Part shown: positions 37,299 through 47,212 of the stretch, in pieces
Numbering within the stretch: position 1 is the stretch's first letter
How the letters are laid out: each line of letters opens with the position of its first letter
Origin: Thaumasiovibrio occultus
Lineage (GTDB): Bacteria > Pseudomonadota > Gammaproteobacteria > Enterobacterales > Vibrionaceae
Assembly: GCA_019703815.1 (NCBI GenBank)
Contig: AP023052.1
Location: 2,666,001-2,730,000 of the forward strand
Reading direction: 5' to 3'
Length of the DNA: 64,000 nt
The notes under the pieces: generated by a model
The model's database searches: none
Told to the model about the DNA's origin: nothing
What the model saw: only the letters and a program-made list of their open reading frames with translations
Made by a program: the position numbers and the translations under genes

Positions 37299-38990
37299 AT
37301 GCATTCAGCGCTGTTGAATGTTCTCGTTCAAGACCAACTCATTTCGTCAGAACAAGAACAGCAAATTGCTGAACACATTCAAGCAGAGGGCACGTCAGTG
37401 CCTTCTGCTGTTGTACAGCTAGGAATATTGACGTCTCAAGAGCTTACCCATCACATCGAGCGTATCTTTGCGGTCACCCTTGTCGATATCCACCAATATG
37501 ACTACGAGAAGTGCAGTCAAACACTCAAGCTTAGAGAACTTAGTCTACAGCACAAAATGTTGCCGCTAGCCGCAACCGAGCACACCCTGACTCTTGGTAT
37601 CATTGATCCGACACTTATTGATGGTCAGGATGAGTTCCGCTTTGCCACTGGGCGTCAAGTTGAAGCGGTCCTCGTTGATGTCAAAGCGCTCGAAGGCGCT
37701 CTGAGACGGATGTATGGTAACGATGTCGGCGAGTCAGGCGGGCATCAGCAAAGCATTAGTGACGCTGACTTAGGCTCTTTGGTGGACGTTACCGATGGTG
37801 AGATTGAAGTCATCGATGATATAAGCCTAGACACAGCTCCAGTCACTCGCTATATCAACCAAGTCATGCTGGATGCTGTACGTAAAGGCGCCTCCGATAT
37901 TCATTTTGAACCTTATGAGAAAGAATACCGGATACGCTTTCGCTGTGACGGTATGCTATTTGTTCAAGCTAATCCTCCAAGTCACTTATCGCGCCGTCTT
38001 TCTACACGCTTAAAGGTAATGTCAAAGCTGAATATTGCCGAGCGCCGCAAACCGCAAGATGGGCGTATTAAGTTAAAGCTAGGACCTTCAATTACCGTTG
38101 ATCTACGTGTTTCAACGCTTCCAACTCTATGGGGCGAAAAGATCGTACTACGCTTGTTGGATAGCTCTAGTGCCAATCTTGATATCAATATTCTTGGCTA
38201 CAACGACAGACAAAAAGATCAATATCTTAGCGCGTTGAAACAACCGCAAGGTATGATTTTGGTCACCGGCCCAACGGGGTCGGGTAAAACCGTGTCTCTC
38301 TATACCGGTCTAAGCATTCTAAATACTTCCGAGAAAAACATATCAACCGCCGAAGACCCTGTTGAAATCAACTTGCCTGGAATCAACCAGGTACATATCA
38401 GTAATACTGGTGGACTGACTTTTGCCGACGCTCTGAAATCTTTCCTTCGCCAAGACCCTGATGTCGTTATGGTCGGTGAGATCCGTGACTTAGAAACAGC
38501 AAGTATCGCGATAAAAGCAGCACAAACAGGGCACTTAGTTTTATCTACTCTACACACAAACTCAGCGGCGGAAACAATCACACGTCTGCGTAACATGGGC
38601 GTCGCAGGCTATAACCTTGCATCATCATTAACCCTTATTATTGCTCAGCGTCTTGGCCGTCGTTTATGTAAACACTGTAAAGAAGTAGACGCTATGTCCG
38701 TTGATGCAAGAGAGCATTTTGGCATACCTGCAGATGCAGTCATCTACAAAGCATCGCCAAGTGGCTGTGATGAATGCAATAAAGGTTATGCTGGACGAGT
38801 TGGTATCTATGAAGTAATGCAATGCACTCATGAACTTGGCGCTGCGATAAACAAAGAAGCGACATCGAGACAAATCGAAATGTTAGCCCAAAAGCAAGGA
38901 ATGCTAACACTGAAAGAAGCAGGTATAGAGAAGCTCACTGAAGGTGTCACGAGTTTATCTGAACTGCAGCGAGTACTCCAGCTCGGTTAA
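37299..38990 (+). CDS. pilB: Type IV pilus extension ATPase PilB
   Basis: A cytoplasmic hexameric ATPase that powers pilus assembly. The 563-residue product has an N-terminal T2SE_N domain (MHSALLNVLVQDQLISSEQE). The catalytic domain has Walker A GPTGSGKT, the Asp box (STAEDPVEINLPGINQ), Walker B (DPDVVMVGEIRD) and a His box (GHLVLSTLHTNSA). A four-cysteine zinc site is present (CKHC and CDEC). The ATG is three bases after the pilA stop. pilB and pilC look somewhat more AT-rich than the flanking genes. Confidence 0.95.
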   Translation: MHSALLNVLVQDQLISSEQEQQIAEHIQAEGTSVPSAVVQLGILTSQELTHHIERIFAVTLVDIHQYDYEKCSQTLKLRELSLQHKMLPLAATEHTLTLGIIDPTLIDGQDEFRFATGRQVEAVLVDVKALEGALRRMYGNDVGESGGHQQSISDADLGSLVDVTDGEIEVIDDISLDTAPVTRYINQVMLDAVRKGASDIHFEPYEKEYRIRFRCDGMLFVQANPPSHLSRRLSTRLKVMSKLNIAERRKPQDGRIKLKLGPSITVDLRVSTLPTLWGEKIVLRLLDSSSANLDINILGYNDRQKDQYLSALKQPQGMILVTGPTGSGKTVSLYTGLSILNTSEKNISTAEDPVEINLPGINQVHISNTGGLTFADALKSFLRQDPDVVMVGEIRDLETASIAIKAAQTGHLVLSTLHTNSAAETITRLRNMGVAGYNLASSLTLIIAQRLGRRLCKHCKEVDAMSVDAREHFGIPADAVIYKASPSGCDECNKGYAGRVGIYEVMQCTHELGAAINKEATSRQIEMLAQKQGMLTLKEAGIEKLTEGVTSLSELQRVLQLG

Positions 38991-39015
38991 ACGGATTAAC
39001 ACTTAGAGGTAAACA

Positions 39016-40266
39016 ATGCTGTCATCAGGAACTTCGGCCAGTGTGCCAGTAAATACGATCAATAAAATTAAGCACTTTGCCTGGCGAGGTGTGAGCACTA
39101 ACGGCAAAAAAGTTAGTGGTACCATAATGGGCTTTAGTGAATCTGAAGTGAGAGAGAAACTGTCTCAGCAAAACATTCATATTCAACGAGTTAGAGTCAC
39201 TAAGCCCTCAGCTTTAAGTAAGATCGGTAATAGCTTTACCTCAAAAGACCTAACAGCTTTTACTCGCCAGATGGCAACCATGTTGCAGTCAGGCGTACCG
39301 GTTGTTCAAGCTCTCCATTTAATCGCAGAAAGTCATAAGAAAACCGAGGTTCGTTCGGTCTTAATTCAAGTTTGTAATCAAGTTGAATCCGGTACCGCTT
39401 TATCGAAAGCCTTCTCGTCTTCGAGCACACTTTTCGATAAGTTCTACTGCGACCTCGTTTCCACTGGGGAAGAAACAGGTCACCTGCCTGAAGTTTTTGC
39501 ACGTTTATCACTGTATAGAGAAAAAAGCGAAGAGCTAAGAAGAAAAGTTGTCAAAGCGATGATCTACCCGACTATCGTTGTCTTGGTTGCTACAGCAGTA
39601 ACACTAGGGATGTTGATATTCGTAATTCCTCAATTTGCGCAGATTTTCCAAGGCTTTGATGCGGAATTGCCTGCGTTTACTCAAATGATGATCGACCTGT
39701 CCGAAGCAATACGCTTCAACGGCCCAATGATTTTCCTTTCGATCGTAGCATTTTGTGTCATCTTTAGTATGTCAATGAAGCGATCAGAGAAATTTCGTAA
39801 AAAAGTACATCAGAAAAGCCTTGGAATCCCTGTCTTCGGTAGTATTTTCCTTAAAACTGCAGTTGCGCGTTTTGCTCGTACGCTAGCAACCACATTTAGT
39901 GCAGGTATTCCGTTATTGCAAGGCCTAGAGTCCGGTGGTCAGACAACTACTAACCTTTATGTAAAAGAGGCTATCTTTGACACCAAAGACCAAACCACTG
40001 CAGGTATGCCACTTTATCAAGCCCTTCGACAAACAGAGGTATTCCCAGAACTCATGTTACAAATGGTCATGATTGGTGAAGAGTCTGGTGCTCTCGATGA
40101 CATGCTCAACAAATGTGCCACTCTTTATGAAGAAGATGTAGACAACCTAGTTGATAACTTAGGTCGGATTATTGAGCCATTTATCATTGTATTTCTGGGT
40201 GTCGTTGTTGGTGGCCTTTTGGTCGCTATGTACCTACCTATTTTCCAGCTTGGTGCAATCATCTAA
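39016..40266 (+). CDS. pilC: Type IV pilus inner-membrane platform protein PilC
   Basis: A polytopic inner-membrane protein on which the pilus is built. The 416-residue product has two T2SSF domains: the first around FTRQMATMLQSGVPVVQALH, the second around FARTLATTFSAGIPLLQGLE, each followed by helical membrane parts. The last segment ends at IFQLGAII. AGAGG lies seven bases upstream. It is part of pilABCD. Confidence 0.94.
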   Translation: MLSSGTSASVPVNTINKIKHFAWRGVSTNGKKVSGTIMGFSESEVREKLSQQNIHIQRVRVTKPSALSKIGNSFTSKDLTAFTRQMATMLQSGVPVVQALHLIAESHKKTEVRSVLIQVCNQVESGTALSKAFSSSSTLFDKFYCDLVSTGEETGHLPEVFARLSLYREKSEELRRKVVKAMIYPTIVVLVATAVTLGMLIFVIPQFAQIFQGFDAELPAFTQMMIDLSEAIRFNGPMIFLSIVAFCVIFSMSMKRSEKFRKKVHQKSLGIPVFGSIFLKTAVARFARTLATTFSAGIPLLQGLESGGQTTTNLYVKEAIFDTKDQTTAGMPLYQALRQTEVFPELMLQMVMIGEESGALDDMLNKCATLYEEDVDNLVDNLGRIIEPFIIVFLGVVVGGLLVAMYLPIFQLGAII

Positions 40267-40271
40267 CAGCA

Positions 40272-40302
40272 GAACAAAGAGGGTGCAACGCCCTCTTTGT
40301 TC
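40272..40302 (+). terminator. Hairpin between pilC and pilD
   Basis: GAACAAAGAGGG (40272-40283) and CCCTCTTTGTTC (40291-40302) form a perfect 12-bp stem with a TGCAACG loop. The U content lies in the stem's 3' arm and CTTATTG follows. It would reduce read-through into pilD, so pilD may have its own promoter, fitting its second role in the type II secretion system. Confidence 0.65.
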
Positions 40303-40354
40303 CTTATTGCCACACTGATAGAATCACTATTCCTTTCACCCGTAAGAGACTCTC

Positions 40355-41224
40355 ATGGAACTGTTTTCCTTCTACCCTTGGTTGTTCCCGATCTTTGCCA
40401 CTGTGTTTGGCTTGTTGATTGGCAGCTTTTTAAATGTGGTGATTTTTCGATTGCCAAAAATGATGGAGCAGGAATGGAAAGAGGAATGCCACGAATACTT
40501 TCCTGAAACGGTACCAGAACCAACAGAAGAGCGTATTACGCTAAGCCACCCTGCGTCTACCTGCCCAAAATGTAATACTGGCATCAAGTTCTACGACAAT
40601 ATTCCGGTGATCAGTTGGCTTTTGCTGCGGGGTAAATGCCGTCAATGTAGTAACCCGATTTCTGCGCGCTATCCACTAGTCGAGCTATTAACGGGCACGC
40701 TCGCACTAGTCGTGTCTCTTCACTTCCCTGCAGGTCCTTGGGGCTTTGCGCTACTTGGCTTTACATTTGTGCTTGTCGCGCTCACTTTCATTGACTTTGA
40801 CACTCAGCTTTTGCCCGATAGCCTGACACTTCCTTTGATGTGGGCTGGTATCGTCACGGCGTTGCTCGGCTGGTCACCACTATCACTGGAAACCTCAATT
40901 ATCGGGGCAATGACAGGCTATCTAAGTTTGTGGTCTATCTACTGGCTATTTAAGCTTCTGACCGGCAAAGAAGGTATGGGGTATGGTGATTTCAAGCTGT
41001 TTGCCGCACTTGGCGCTTGGCTGGGCTGGTCAATGCTGCCGATGATCATTCTCATGGCTTCCATCGCTGGTACAGTAGGCGGTGTAATTCAACTCCGAAG
41101 AGCTGGCAAAGACAATCAGCAACCCTTCTCTTTTGGTCCTTATCTCGCGATTGCGGGCTGGATTGCACTTATCTGGGGTGATACCTTACTCAATATGTAT
41201 CTCTCGTACGCTTTTGGTGGATAA
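40355..41224 (+). CDS. pilD: Prepilin peptidase and N-methyltransferase PilD (VcpD type)
   Basis: Cleaves the leader of type IV prepilins and type II pseudopilins and methylates the new N-terminus. The 289-residue inner-membrane protein has the bifunctional form: an N-terminal zinc site (CPKCNTG and GKCRQCSNP) for the methylase. The aspartyl protease residues are in [11 protein letters not shown] and [18 protein letters not shown]. It lies in pil-coaE order as in Vibrio and Pseudomonas. Confidence 0.95.
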   Translation: MELFSFYPWLFPIFATVFGLLIGSFLNVVIFRLPKMMEQEWKEECHEYFPETVPEPTEERITLSHPASTCPKCNTGIKFYDNIPVISWLLLRGKCRQCSNPISARYPLVELLTGTLALVVSLHFPAGPWGFALLGFTFVLVALTFIDFDTQLLPDSLTLPLMWAGIVTALLGWSPLSLETSIIGAMTGYLSLWSIYWLFKLLTGKEGMGYGDFKLFAALGAWLGWSMLPMIILMASIAGTVGGVIQLRRAGKDNQQPFSFGPYLAIAGWIALIWGDTLLNMYLSYAFGG

Positions 41225-41824
41225 GTGACCTTTGTTGTTGGACTAACCGGTGGAATTGGCAGTGGTAAATCTACCGTCGCTGATCTGTTTGCAGAAAAAG
41301 GCATTGAGCTAATCGATGCCGATATTATCGCCCGTAATGTGGTCGCTCTTGGCTCTGTCGGCCTTAGCAAAGTTTCCGAGCACTTTGGCCACGATGTATT
41401 GCTAGAAGATGGTTCGCTAAACCGCGCCAAGTTGCGCGAGCATATTTTTAATACACCAAGCGATAAGCAGTGGCTTGAAAACCTATTACATCCAATGATC
41501 CGTGAAGAAATGCTACGGCGAATTCAGCAGGCTCAATCACCCTATTGCCTGTTAGTCGTACCTCTGCTGATTGAAAATAAACTTGAATCCCTCTGTGATC
41601 GGGTTTTAGTGGTTGATGTCAGCCCCGAAACACAAATCGAGCGCACAACGCAACGCGATAATGTCACGATGAAGCAAGTTCAACGTATCCTCGCAGCACA
41701 AGCACGTCGCGAAACGCGCTTAGCGAAAGCAGACGACATTATTGACAATGATGCCTCTGCCGATAACCTCTTATCTCAAGTCGAAAAACTTCATCTCTTT
41801 TATCTTAAAAGTGCCACAATCTGA
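41225..41824 (+). CDS. coaE: Dephospho-CoA kinase
   Basis: The last step of coenzyme A synthesis. The 199-residue product has the P-loop GLTGGIGSGKST near the start and the substrate-binding region ELIDADIIAR. The start is a GTG directly after the pilD stop (TAA-GTG), so translation is probably coupled. Length matches the family (about 200). Confidence 0.93.
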   Translation: MTFVVGLTGGIGSGKSTVADLFAEKGIELIDADIIARNVVALGSVGLSKVSEHFGHDVLLEDGSLNRAKLREHIFNTPSDKQWLENLLHPMIREEMLRRIQQAQSPYCLLVVPLLIENKLESLCDRVLVVDVSPETQIERTTQRDNVTMKQVQRILAAQARRETRLAKADDIIDNDASADNLLSQVEKLHLFYLKSATI

Positions 41825-41923
41825 CAAAATTAGTCGTCATAACCAACTAGTTGATGACAGATATTCCAATTTCCGCCAGACTATTGGCTATTATTTCCTA
41901 AGTTACATATTGGAAGAGACGCA

Positions 41924-42685
41924 ATGACGCACAACACCGAACAAAATCCCACTTTTGTTCGCTATGAACATCCTCTAAATGAACGCGTGCGCACTTATTT
42001 ACGATTTGAATCTTTACTCAGCCAACTTCATGGCTCGAGACAATTAGAGCAAAAAGGGAATGCTCAGCTTTTCTTTAAATCACTTTTCGATATTTTGGAA
42101 TTGCTGGATCAAATCCAAATCAAAGCCGATTTGCTCAAAGATCTAGATAAACAGCGTAGCAAACTAAAACAATGGCTTGATTACGACAACGTCGATCAAT
42201 CCATGTTGAGTTCACTTCTTAATGACATCAGCAGCAAGCATAAAGCATTGTTAGCCGTGCCGCGTTTAGGGCAAAGCTTACGTGAAGATCGCTTCCTCTG
42301 TGCCATCAGGCAACGTTTTTCTATCCCTGGAGGCAGTTGTAGCTTCGACCTTCCGGGCTTGCAACATTGGCTATATGCGAGCCAAAACAAGCGCGACAGT
42401 GACATTCAACGCTGGGTTGATGATCTGAGCCCACTAACGGCTGCATTGGATCTTTGGCTGCGCTTGGTGAGAGACACAGGTGTAAAGCATAACGTTGTTG
42501 CAAAACAAGGTTTCTATCAAGACGACGCCCCAGATGCGGAACTCTTATTGCTTGAAGTCCCCGCGACCAGCAACGCCTACCCCGTCGTCTCTGGCCACCG
42601 CTCACGTTTTGCAATTCGCTTTACGCCTTTTGATGAAGCGCAGGACGTCGCACCAAGCTTGCCGTTTACCCTAACGCGCTGTTAA
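41924..42685 (+). CDS. zapD: Cell division protein ZapD
   Basis: Binds FtsZ filaments and bundles them at the division ring (E. coli YacF). The 253-residue product starts MTHNTEQNPTFVRYEHPLNE and has the family motif ERVRTYLRFESLL and the C-terminal RFAIRFTPFDEAQ. AAGAG lies before the ATG. It is followed by yacG, as usual. Its FtsZ partner is encoded 6 kb away in this window. Confidence 0.93.
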   Translation: MTHNTEQNPTFVRYEHPLNERVRTYLRFESLLSQLHGSRQLEQKGNAQLFFKSLFDILELLDQIQIKADLLKDLDKQRSKLKQWLDYDNVDQSMLSSLLNDISSKHKALLAVPRLGQSLREDRFLCAIRQRFSIPGGSCSFDLPGLQHWLYASQNKRDSDIQRWVDDLSPLTAALDLWLRLVRDTGVKHNVVAKQGFYQDDAPDAELLLLEVPATSNAYPVVSGHRSRFAIRFTPFDEAQDVAPSLPFTLTRC

Positions 42686-42735
42686 GGTGTTCCCTATAAT
42701 TAGCCGCGCTAACGGTCAAATGAAGAGGTAGATAA

Positions 42736-42930
42736 ATGACTGATCCCATCACTAAAGTGCCCTGTCCAACCTGTAAAACCTTAGTACCTTGGGCCCCGAA
42801 AAGCACGTACCGCCCATTTTGCTCAAAGCGTTGTCAATTGATCGATCTGGGCGAATGGGCATCTGAAGAAAAGCGGATCGCTGGCGCGCCAGATATGTCA
42901 GACGGTGACGGCTGGAGCGAAGATCAGTAA
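42736..42930 (+). CDS. yacG: DNA gyrase inhibitor YacG (zinc-binding)
   Basis: A 64-residue zinc protein that binds GyrB and inhibits gyrase in E. coli. The four cysteines are in place: CPTC, then FCSKRC, followed by [10 protein letters not shown], the family signature. It is 50 bases after zapD in the same direction, probably one transcript. Confidence 0.93.
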   Translation: MTDPITKVPCPTCKTLVPWAPKSTYRPFCSKRCQLIDLGEWASEEKRIAGAPDMSDGDGWSEDQ

Positions 42931-42939
42931 TCGCCATTA

Positions 42940-42966
42940 GCCGATTGTATTAACCATACAGTCGGC
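42940..42966. other. Hairpin between the convergent yacG and mutT
   Basis: GCCGATTGTA (42940-42949) and TACAGTCGGC (42957-42966) make 10 pairs, one of them G-T, with a 7-base loop. Neither side has a U-run, so termination is possible but not certain. Confidence 0.45.
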
Positions 42967-42973
42967 AACTCAA

Positions 42974-43384
42974 CTACGCCTTCACCGAATCCATCAGCGC
43001 CTGAATCACTGGCGCATTCGCTTCAGGAAAGTCATAGTCACGCAGTTCATCAATCTGCACCCATGCGCTTGGCTGCCCTTCTTTGCCAAACGGCTCCCCC
43101 CCGAATTGAGTGACCAAAAAAAAGTCAAAACTCAGCGATTTTTCAGGGTAGTCATGCGCTAATGTCATAAAAGGCTCTAATCCAGTAACCGAGATCCCAA
43201 CTTCTTCACTCAACTCGCGTACCACGGCCTCTTTAGCTGACTCACCGTCTTCCACTTTACCGCCAGCAAACTCCCAAAACCCGCCTTTATGTGCTTTCTG
43301 CGCTCGCTGAGTAATAAAGATCTGGGAGCGATCAGCGCTTAAGATGATCCCCACCGCGATATATACCTGCTTTTTCTCTGTCAC
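42974..43384 (-). CDS. mutT: 8-oxo-dGTP diphosphatase MutT
   Basis: Removes oxidised dGTP from the nucleotide pool and so prevents A:T to C:G transversions. The 136-residue product has the complete Nudix box (GGKVEDGESAKEAVVRELSE followed by EVGI, fitting GX5EX7REUXEEXGU). The gene contains a T8 run (43116-43123, plus strand A8) and, 12 bases on, a G7 run (43096-43102, plus strand C7); both are in frame here. It follows secA in the same direction, beyond a strong terminator. Confidence 0.93.
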   Translation of the reverse strand: MTEKKQVYIAVGIILSADRSQIFITQRAQKAHKGGFWEFAGGKVEDGESAKEAVVRELSEEVGISVTGLEPFMTLAHDYPEKSLSFDFFLVTQFGGEPFGKEGQPSAWVQIDELRDYDFPEANAPVIQALMDSVKA

Positions 43385-43441
43385 CCACTTTCTCCATCAT
43401 AACTATGTACCTCGAGTCACTCATCAAACAGTGACTCGAAA

Positions 43442-43465
43442 AAAAAGCCGCTTCCGCGGCTTTTT
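43442..43465. terminator. Rho-independent terminator of secA
   Basis: AAAAAGCCGC (43442-43451), TTCC loop, GCGGCTTTTT (43456-43465): a perfect 10-bp stem with A/T flanks that work on both strands. It separates secA from mutT. Confidence 0.92.
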
Positions 43466-43513
43466 CATTGTTACACCACCGTATTTACGGGGCTTGTCAG
43501 AGCCAATCAGCGA

Positions 43514-46243
43514 TTAGCTAATTTGACCGTGACATTGCTTATATTTCTTACCGCTACCACAAGGGCAAGGCTCATTACGGCCAACTTTTCGCTCTTCACG
43601 CTGGAAGGTACCTGCAGAAGCTACTTGCTCGTCGTCGCCATCTTGAAGCTGGTTTTGAGCGCTAGCATGCTGCGCTTGTGCACGGCGTGCGGCTTCTTCA
43701 GCCATACGACGGCGTGATTCTTCCATTTGATCGACTTCTTCTGGCTTGCGCACTTGAACTTTCGACAACAGAGAAATGACATCGGCCTTCAAGTTATCTA
43801 GCATTTCCTCAAACAGAGCAAACGACTCACGCTTGTACTCTTGTTTAGGATTCTTCTGCGCATAACCACGTAGGTGAATCCCTTGGCGCAAGTGATCCAT
43901 TGCTGCTAGGTGCTCTTTCCACAAGGTATCGAGATTTTGCAGCATCACTGACTTCTCGAAATTACGCATCACCGCTTCACCAACCAGCTCTTCTTTCTCT
44001 TGGTAGATAGCAATCGCTTTATCGCTGATACGCTCACGCAGCGCTTCTTCGTATAATTTGCTGTCTTCCTCAATCCATTGCTGGATTGGTAAGTCAAGAT
44101 CGAAGTCCGTTTTCAAACGCACTTCCAAGCCTTCCAAATCCCACTGCTCAATCAGTGACATTGGCGGAATGTACTGGTCGATAACGGCGTTGATCACATC
44201 GACACGGTTATCGGTGATCATCTCACTAATGTCATCACTGAACATGAGCTCGTCACGCAACTGGTACACCACGCGACGCTGATCGTTGGCAACGTCATCA
44301 AACTCCAGCAACTGCTTACGAATATCGAAGTTACGGCCTTCAACTTTGCGCTGAGCATTCTCAATCGCTTTAGTTACCCAAGGGTGTTCAATTGCCTCAC
44401 CTTCTTCCATACCGATCTTCTTCATCATGCCGGCAACGCGCTCTGATGCGAAGATACGCATCAATGGATCGTCCATTGACAGGTAGAAACGTGATGAACC
44501 AGGGTCACCTTGACGGCCAGAACGACCACGCAGCTGGTTATCGATACGGCGAGATTCGTGGCGCTCGGTACCGACAATATGCAAACCGCCTGCGGCAATA
44601 ACCGCGTCGTGATCTTGTTGCCACTTCGCTTTCACTTGCGCAATTTGATCGTCTGTTGGGTTATCCAACTTATCGATGCGCGCTTGCAGATTACCACCAA
44701 GCACGATATCAGTACCACGACCGGCCATATTGGTGGCGATGGTGACCGCGCCCGGTTCACCCGCTTGCGCAACGATTTCCGCTTCTTTCTGGTGGAATTT
44801 CGCGTTCAATACCTGGTGCTTAATGCCTGCTTGTTTCAACGCGCGCGATAGCAATTCCGATTTCTCAATCGATACCGTACCAACCAGTGATGGCTGACCG
44901 CTTTCTACGCGCTCTTTGATGTCTTCAATAATTGCGGCAAACTTCTCAACCTCGGTCATGTAAACCAAATCACCCATATCATCGCGGACCATAGGACGGT
45001 TGGTTGGAATAACAACGGTTTCAAGACCATAAATTGACTGGAATTCAAAGGCTTCGGTATCAGCGGTACCTGTCATACCTGAGAGTTTTTCGTATAAACG
45101 GAAGTAATTCTGGAAGGTAATTGAAGCCAGTGTTTGGTTCTCATTCTGGATCTTCACGCCTTCTTTCGCTTCCACCGCTTGGTGTAAGCCATCAGACCAA
45201 CGACGACCCGGCATGGTACGGCCAGTGTGCTCATCAACGATCACGACTTCGTCGTCTTGAACGATGTAGTCGACATCCTTTTCAAACAACACATGCGCGC
45301 GCAGCGCAGCGTTAATGTGGTGTAACAAGCTGATATTGTTCGGTGAATACAGCGTATCCCCTTCTTCCATCAGCCCATTATTAACCATTAGCTCTTCAAC
45401 AAACTCTTGGCCAGTTTCCGTCAGGTGAGATTGTTTCGACTTTTCATCAACCGTGTAGTGACCTTCACCACGGTACTCTTCTGAGTCTTCTTTATCTTGC
45501 TTCACCAACTGCGGGATCAACGCATTGATTTTGATGTAAAGCTCTGAGCTATCTTCTGCAGGGCCGGAAATGATCAACGGCGTACGCGCTTCATCGATCA
45601 AGATGGAGTCCACTTCATCGACAACCGCAAAGAAACGTTCGCGCATCACACGATCTTCTGGGCGGAACGCCATGTTATCGCGCAGGTAGTCAAAGCCGAA
45701 TTCGTTGTTAGTGCCGTAAAGAATGTCCGCTTGGTATGCTTCTTTCTTTTGCGGTCCCATCATGCCAGGGATATTAAATGCCACTGTCATACCAAGGAAT
45801 TCAAACAACGGACGGTTTGTCTCTGCGTCACGCTTTGCCAAGTAATCGTTCACTGTAACGATGTGCACGCCTTTGCCTGTTAAAGCATTAAGGTATGCCG
45901 GCAACGTTGCGGTTAAGGTTTTACCTTCACCGGTGCGCATCTCAGCGATTTGGCAGTCATTCAACACCATACCGCCAATCATCTGCACATCGAAATGACG
46001 CATGCCGTTAATACGTTTAGAGGCTTCGCGTACGGTCGCAAATGCTTCAGGCAAAATCGCATCTAACGATTCGCCTTGCTCGATACGTTCTCTAAATTCT
46101 ACTGTTTTCGCGCGAAGCTCTTCGTCTTGCAGCGATTCAAATTTAGGCTCTAGACTGTTGATCTGGTCAACGATTTTACGCAGCTTCCGCAGTGTGCGGT
46201 CATTTCGGCTGCCGATTACTTTAGTAAGAAGTTTTGATAACAT
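43514..46243 (-). CDS. secA: Preprotein translocase ATPase SecA
   Basis: The motor that drives proteins through SecYEG. The 909-residue product has NBD1 with Walker A (MRTGEGKT), DEAD-like motif [20 protein letters not shown], preprotein cross-linking domain, NBD2 ([24 protein letters not shown]), helical scaffold and the C-terminal zinc/SecB-binding motif [14 protein letters not shown]. The Shine-Dalgarno before the ATG is poor. dciA is divergent; no E. coli-type secM gene is seen, but a short open frame lies in the leader. Confidence 0.97.
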   Translation of the reverse strand: MLSKLLTKVIGSRNDRTLRKLRKIVDQINSLEPKFESLQDEELRAKTVEFRERIEQGESLDAILPEAFATVREASKRINGMRHFDVQMIGGMVLNDCQIAEMRTGEGKTLTATLPAYLNALTGKGVHIVTVNDYLAKRDAETNRPLFEFLGMTVAFNIPGMMGPQKKEAYQADILYGTNNEFGFDYLRDNMAFRPEDRVMRERFFAVVDEVDSILIDEARTPLIISGPAEDSSELYIKINALIPQLVKQDKEDSEEYRGEGHYTVDEKSKQSHLTETGQEFVEELMVNNGLMEEGDTLYSPNNISLLHHINAALRAHVLFEKDVDYIVQDDEVVIVDEHTGRTMPGRRWSDGLHQAVEAKEGVKIQNENQTLASITFQNYFRLYEKLSGMTGTADTEAFEFQSIYGLETVVIPTNRPMVRDDMGDLVYMTEVEKFAAIIEDIKERVESGQPSLVGTVSIEKSELLSRALKQAGIKHQVLNAKFHQKEAEIVAQAGEPGAVTIATNMAGRGTDIVLGGNLQARIDKLDNPTDDQIAQVKAKWQQDHDAVIAAGGLHIVGTERHESRRIDNQLRGRSGRQGDPGSSRFYLSMDDPLMRIFASERVAGMMKKIGMEEGEAIEHPWVTKAIENAQRKVEGRNFDIRKQLLEFDDVANDQRRVVYQLRDELMFSDDISEMITDNRVDVINAVIDQYIPPMSLIEQWDLEGLEVRLKTDFDLDLPIQQWIEEDSKLYEEALRERISDKAIAIYQEKEELVGEAVMRNFEKSVMLQNLDTLWKEHLAAMDHLRQGIHLRGYAQKNPKQEYKRESFALFEEMLDNLKADVISLLSKVQVRKPEEVDQMEESRRRMAEEAARRAQAQHASAQNQLQDGDDEQVASAGTFQREERKVGRNEPCPCGSGKKYKQCHGQIS

Positions 46244-46258
46244 GGAGTGCTTAATTCT

Positions 46259-46372
46259 CTAATCTCTCGGCGGTGAACCACCGCTCAATTCTACTTGCTC
46301 TGACTTCGCGCCAATAATGGCAATAGTCTGACTGCCTACCGTCCTGGTCGTCAAGCACAACAGGGCTTTCAT
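46259..46372 (-). CDS. Possible 37-residue leader peptide upstream of secA (unproven)
   Basis: An ATG at 46372 opens a 37-codon frame, MKALLCLTTRTVGSQTIAII then GAKSEQVELSGGSPPRD, whose TAG ends 15 bases before the secA start. An in-frame TGA lies two codons upstream, so this is the only start. A GC-rich hairpin (GCGGTG 46270-46275, CACCGC 46279-46284) overlaps the SGGSP codons. The position and the terminal SPPRD-stop recall translation-arrest leaders such as SecM, but there is no Shine-Dalgarno and no clear signal peptide. It could be chance in a 335-base gap. Confidence 0.25.
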   Translation of the reverse strand: MKALLCLTTRTVGSQTIAIIGAKSEQVELSGGSPPRD

Positions 46373-46578
46373 ATTTCAGATATGGGGATTGATATTATTG
46401 AAATCAACCACCCGATGTAGATTCATAGTTTGATGGTTTTCTTGAAACCTAACATGATAAATCCATTAGTAATATCTGACGATGACGCTTGGCTCTATCA
46501 TAAGGGATATTTGATGTGTATCCTATGAATATACCCGTTTGTTTGCTTTAGATCAGAATTTACTTGGTAGATACCCTT
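46373..46578. promoter_or_regulatory. secA-dciA divergent promoter region
   Basis: The part of the 335-base gap beyond the leader frame is AT-rich and must hold both promoters. I see no confident -35/-10 pair and no further gene; other minus-strand frames here are 16 codons or shorter. Confidence 0.4.
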
Positions 46579-47043
46579 ATGCGTGATCATCGTCCTCAAG
46601 GTGCCAGCCACCTATTAGAACGTGGAACCTTGTCCGAAATCACAGAGCGTGCCAAGTTACTCGATCAACTTGGCAAAAAAGTGAAATCTTGTGTAAGCCC
46701 ATCACTAGGTTCTCACCTGCGTATTGCAAATTACCGCGATGGTTTACTCATTCTTGAAGTCTCTTCGCCAAGCTGGGCCCAACGCGTCAATTTCGAACGC
46801 TTTACTATTATGGAACAACTGCGCCGCGATATGCTGCCAAGTTTGACCACCATAGAGGTCAAGGTAAATCCCGCAATGGCATCAGCGGTCAACAACCCCC
46901 GAACGGAAATTCCAGTATTACAACAAGTTCCCATCAGTTCGGTGGCTGCTGATTATTTAGATGCGGTGGCCGAGGGAGCGCCTGACAAGATTAAAGCGCG
47001 CTTGAAGCGCCTTGCGGCGATGGGACGTAAGCAAGATACGTAA
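46579..47043 (+). CDS. dciA: DciA family replicative helicase loader (DUF721)
   Basis: DciA loads the DnaB helicase in bacteria that lack the phage-derived DnaC; it has been characterised in Vibrio cholerae. The 154-residue product starts MRDHRPQGASHLLERGTLSE and has the DUF721 KH-like core (HLRIANYRDGLLILEVSSPS, then WAQRVNF). Its C-terminal tail (AAMGRKQDT) is short and probably disordered. ATG 46579 is preferred over an upstream TTG. The place between secA and lpxC is the one secM takes in E. coli. Confidence 0.88.
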   Translation: MRDHRPQGASHLLERGTLSEITERAKLLDQLGKKVKSCVSPSLGSHLRIANYRDGLLILEVSSPSWAQRVNFERFTIMEQLRRDMLPSLTTIEVKVNPAMASAVNNPRTEIPVLQQVPISSVAADYLDAVAEGAPDKIKARLKRLAAMGRKQDT

Positions 47044-47165
47044 CCGCATGCTCACTGCGAGTGCATTTGATTGAGTAGGAAAAGCTAAATAGCAGGGATA
47101 ATTCCTTAAGCGCTTTATTTGGATTCTGGGCCTTTACATCTTCGTCCTATCCAAAATACAGATAT

Positions 47166-47197
47166 AAAAAAACCAATGCCTTGGCATTGGTTTTTTT
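47166..47197. terminator. Bidirectional terminator between dciA and lpxC
   Basis: AAAAAAACCAATGCC and GGCATTGGTTTTTTT (47166-47197) form a near-perfect palindromic stem with a minimal TT-centred loop. Both flanks give U-runs, so it ends dciA and the division/cell-wall cluster. Confidence 0.95.
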
Positions 47198-47212
47198 ATT
47201 CATGAATCGCTG

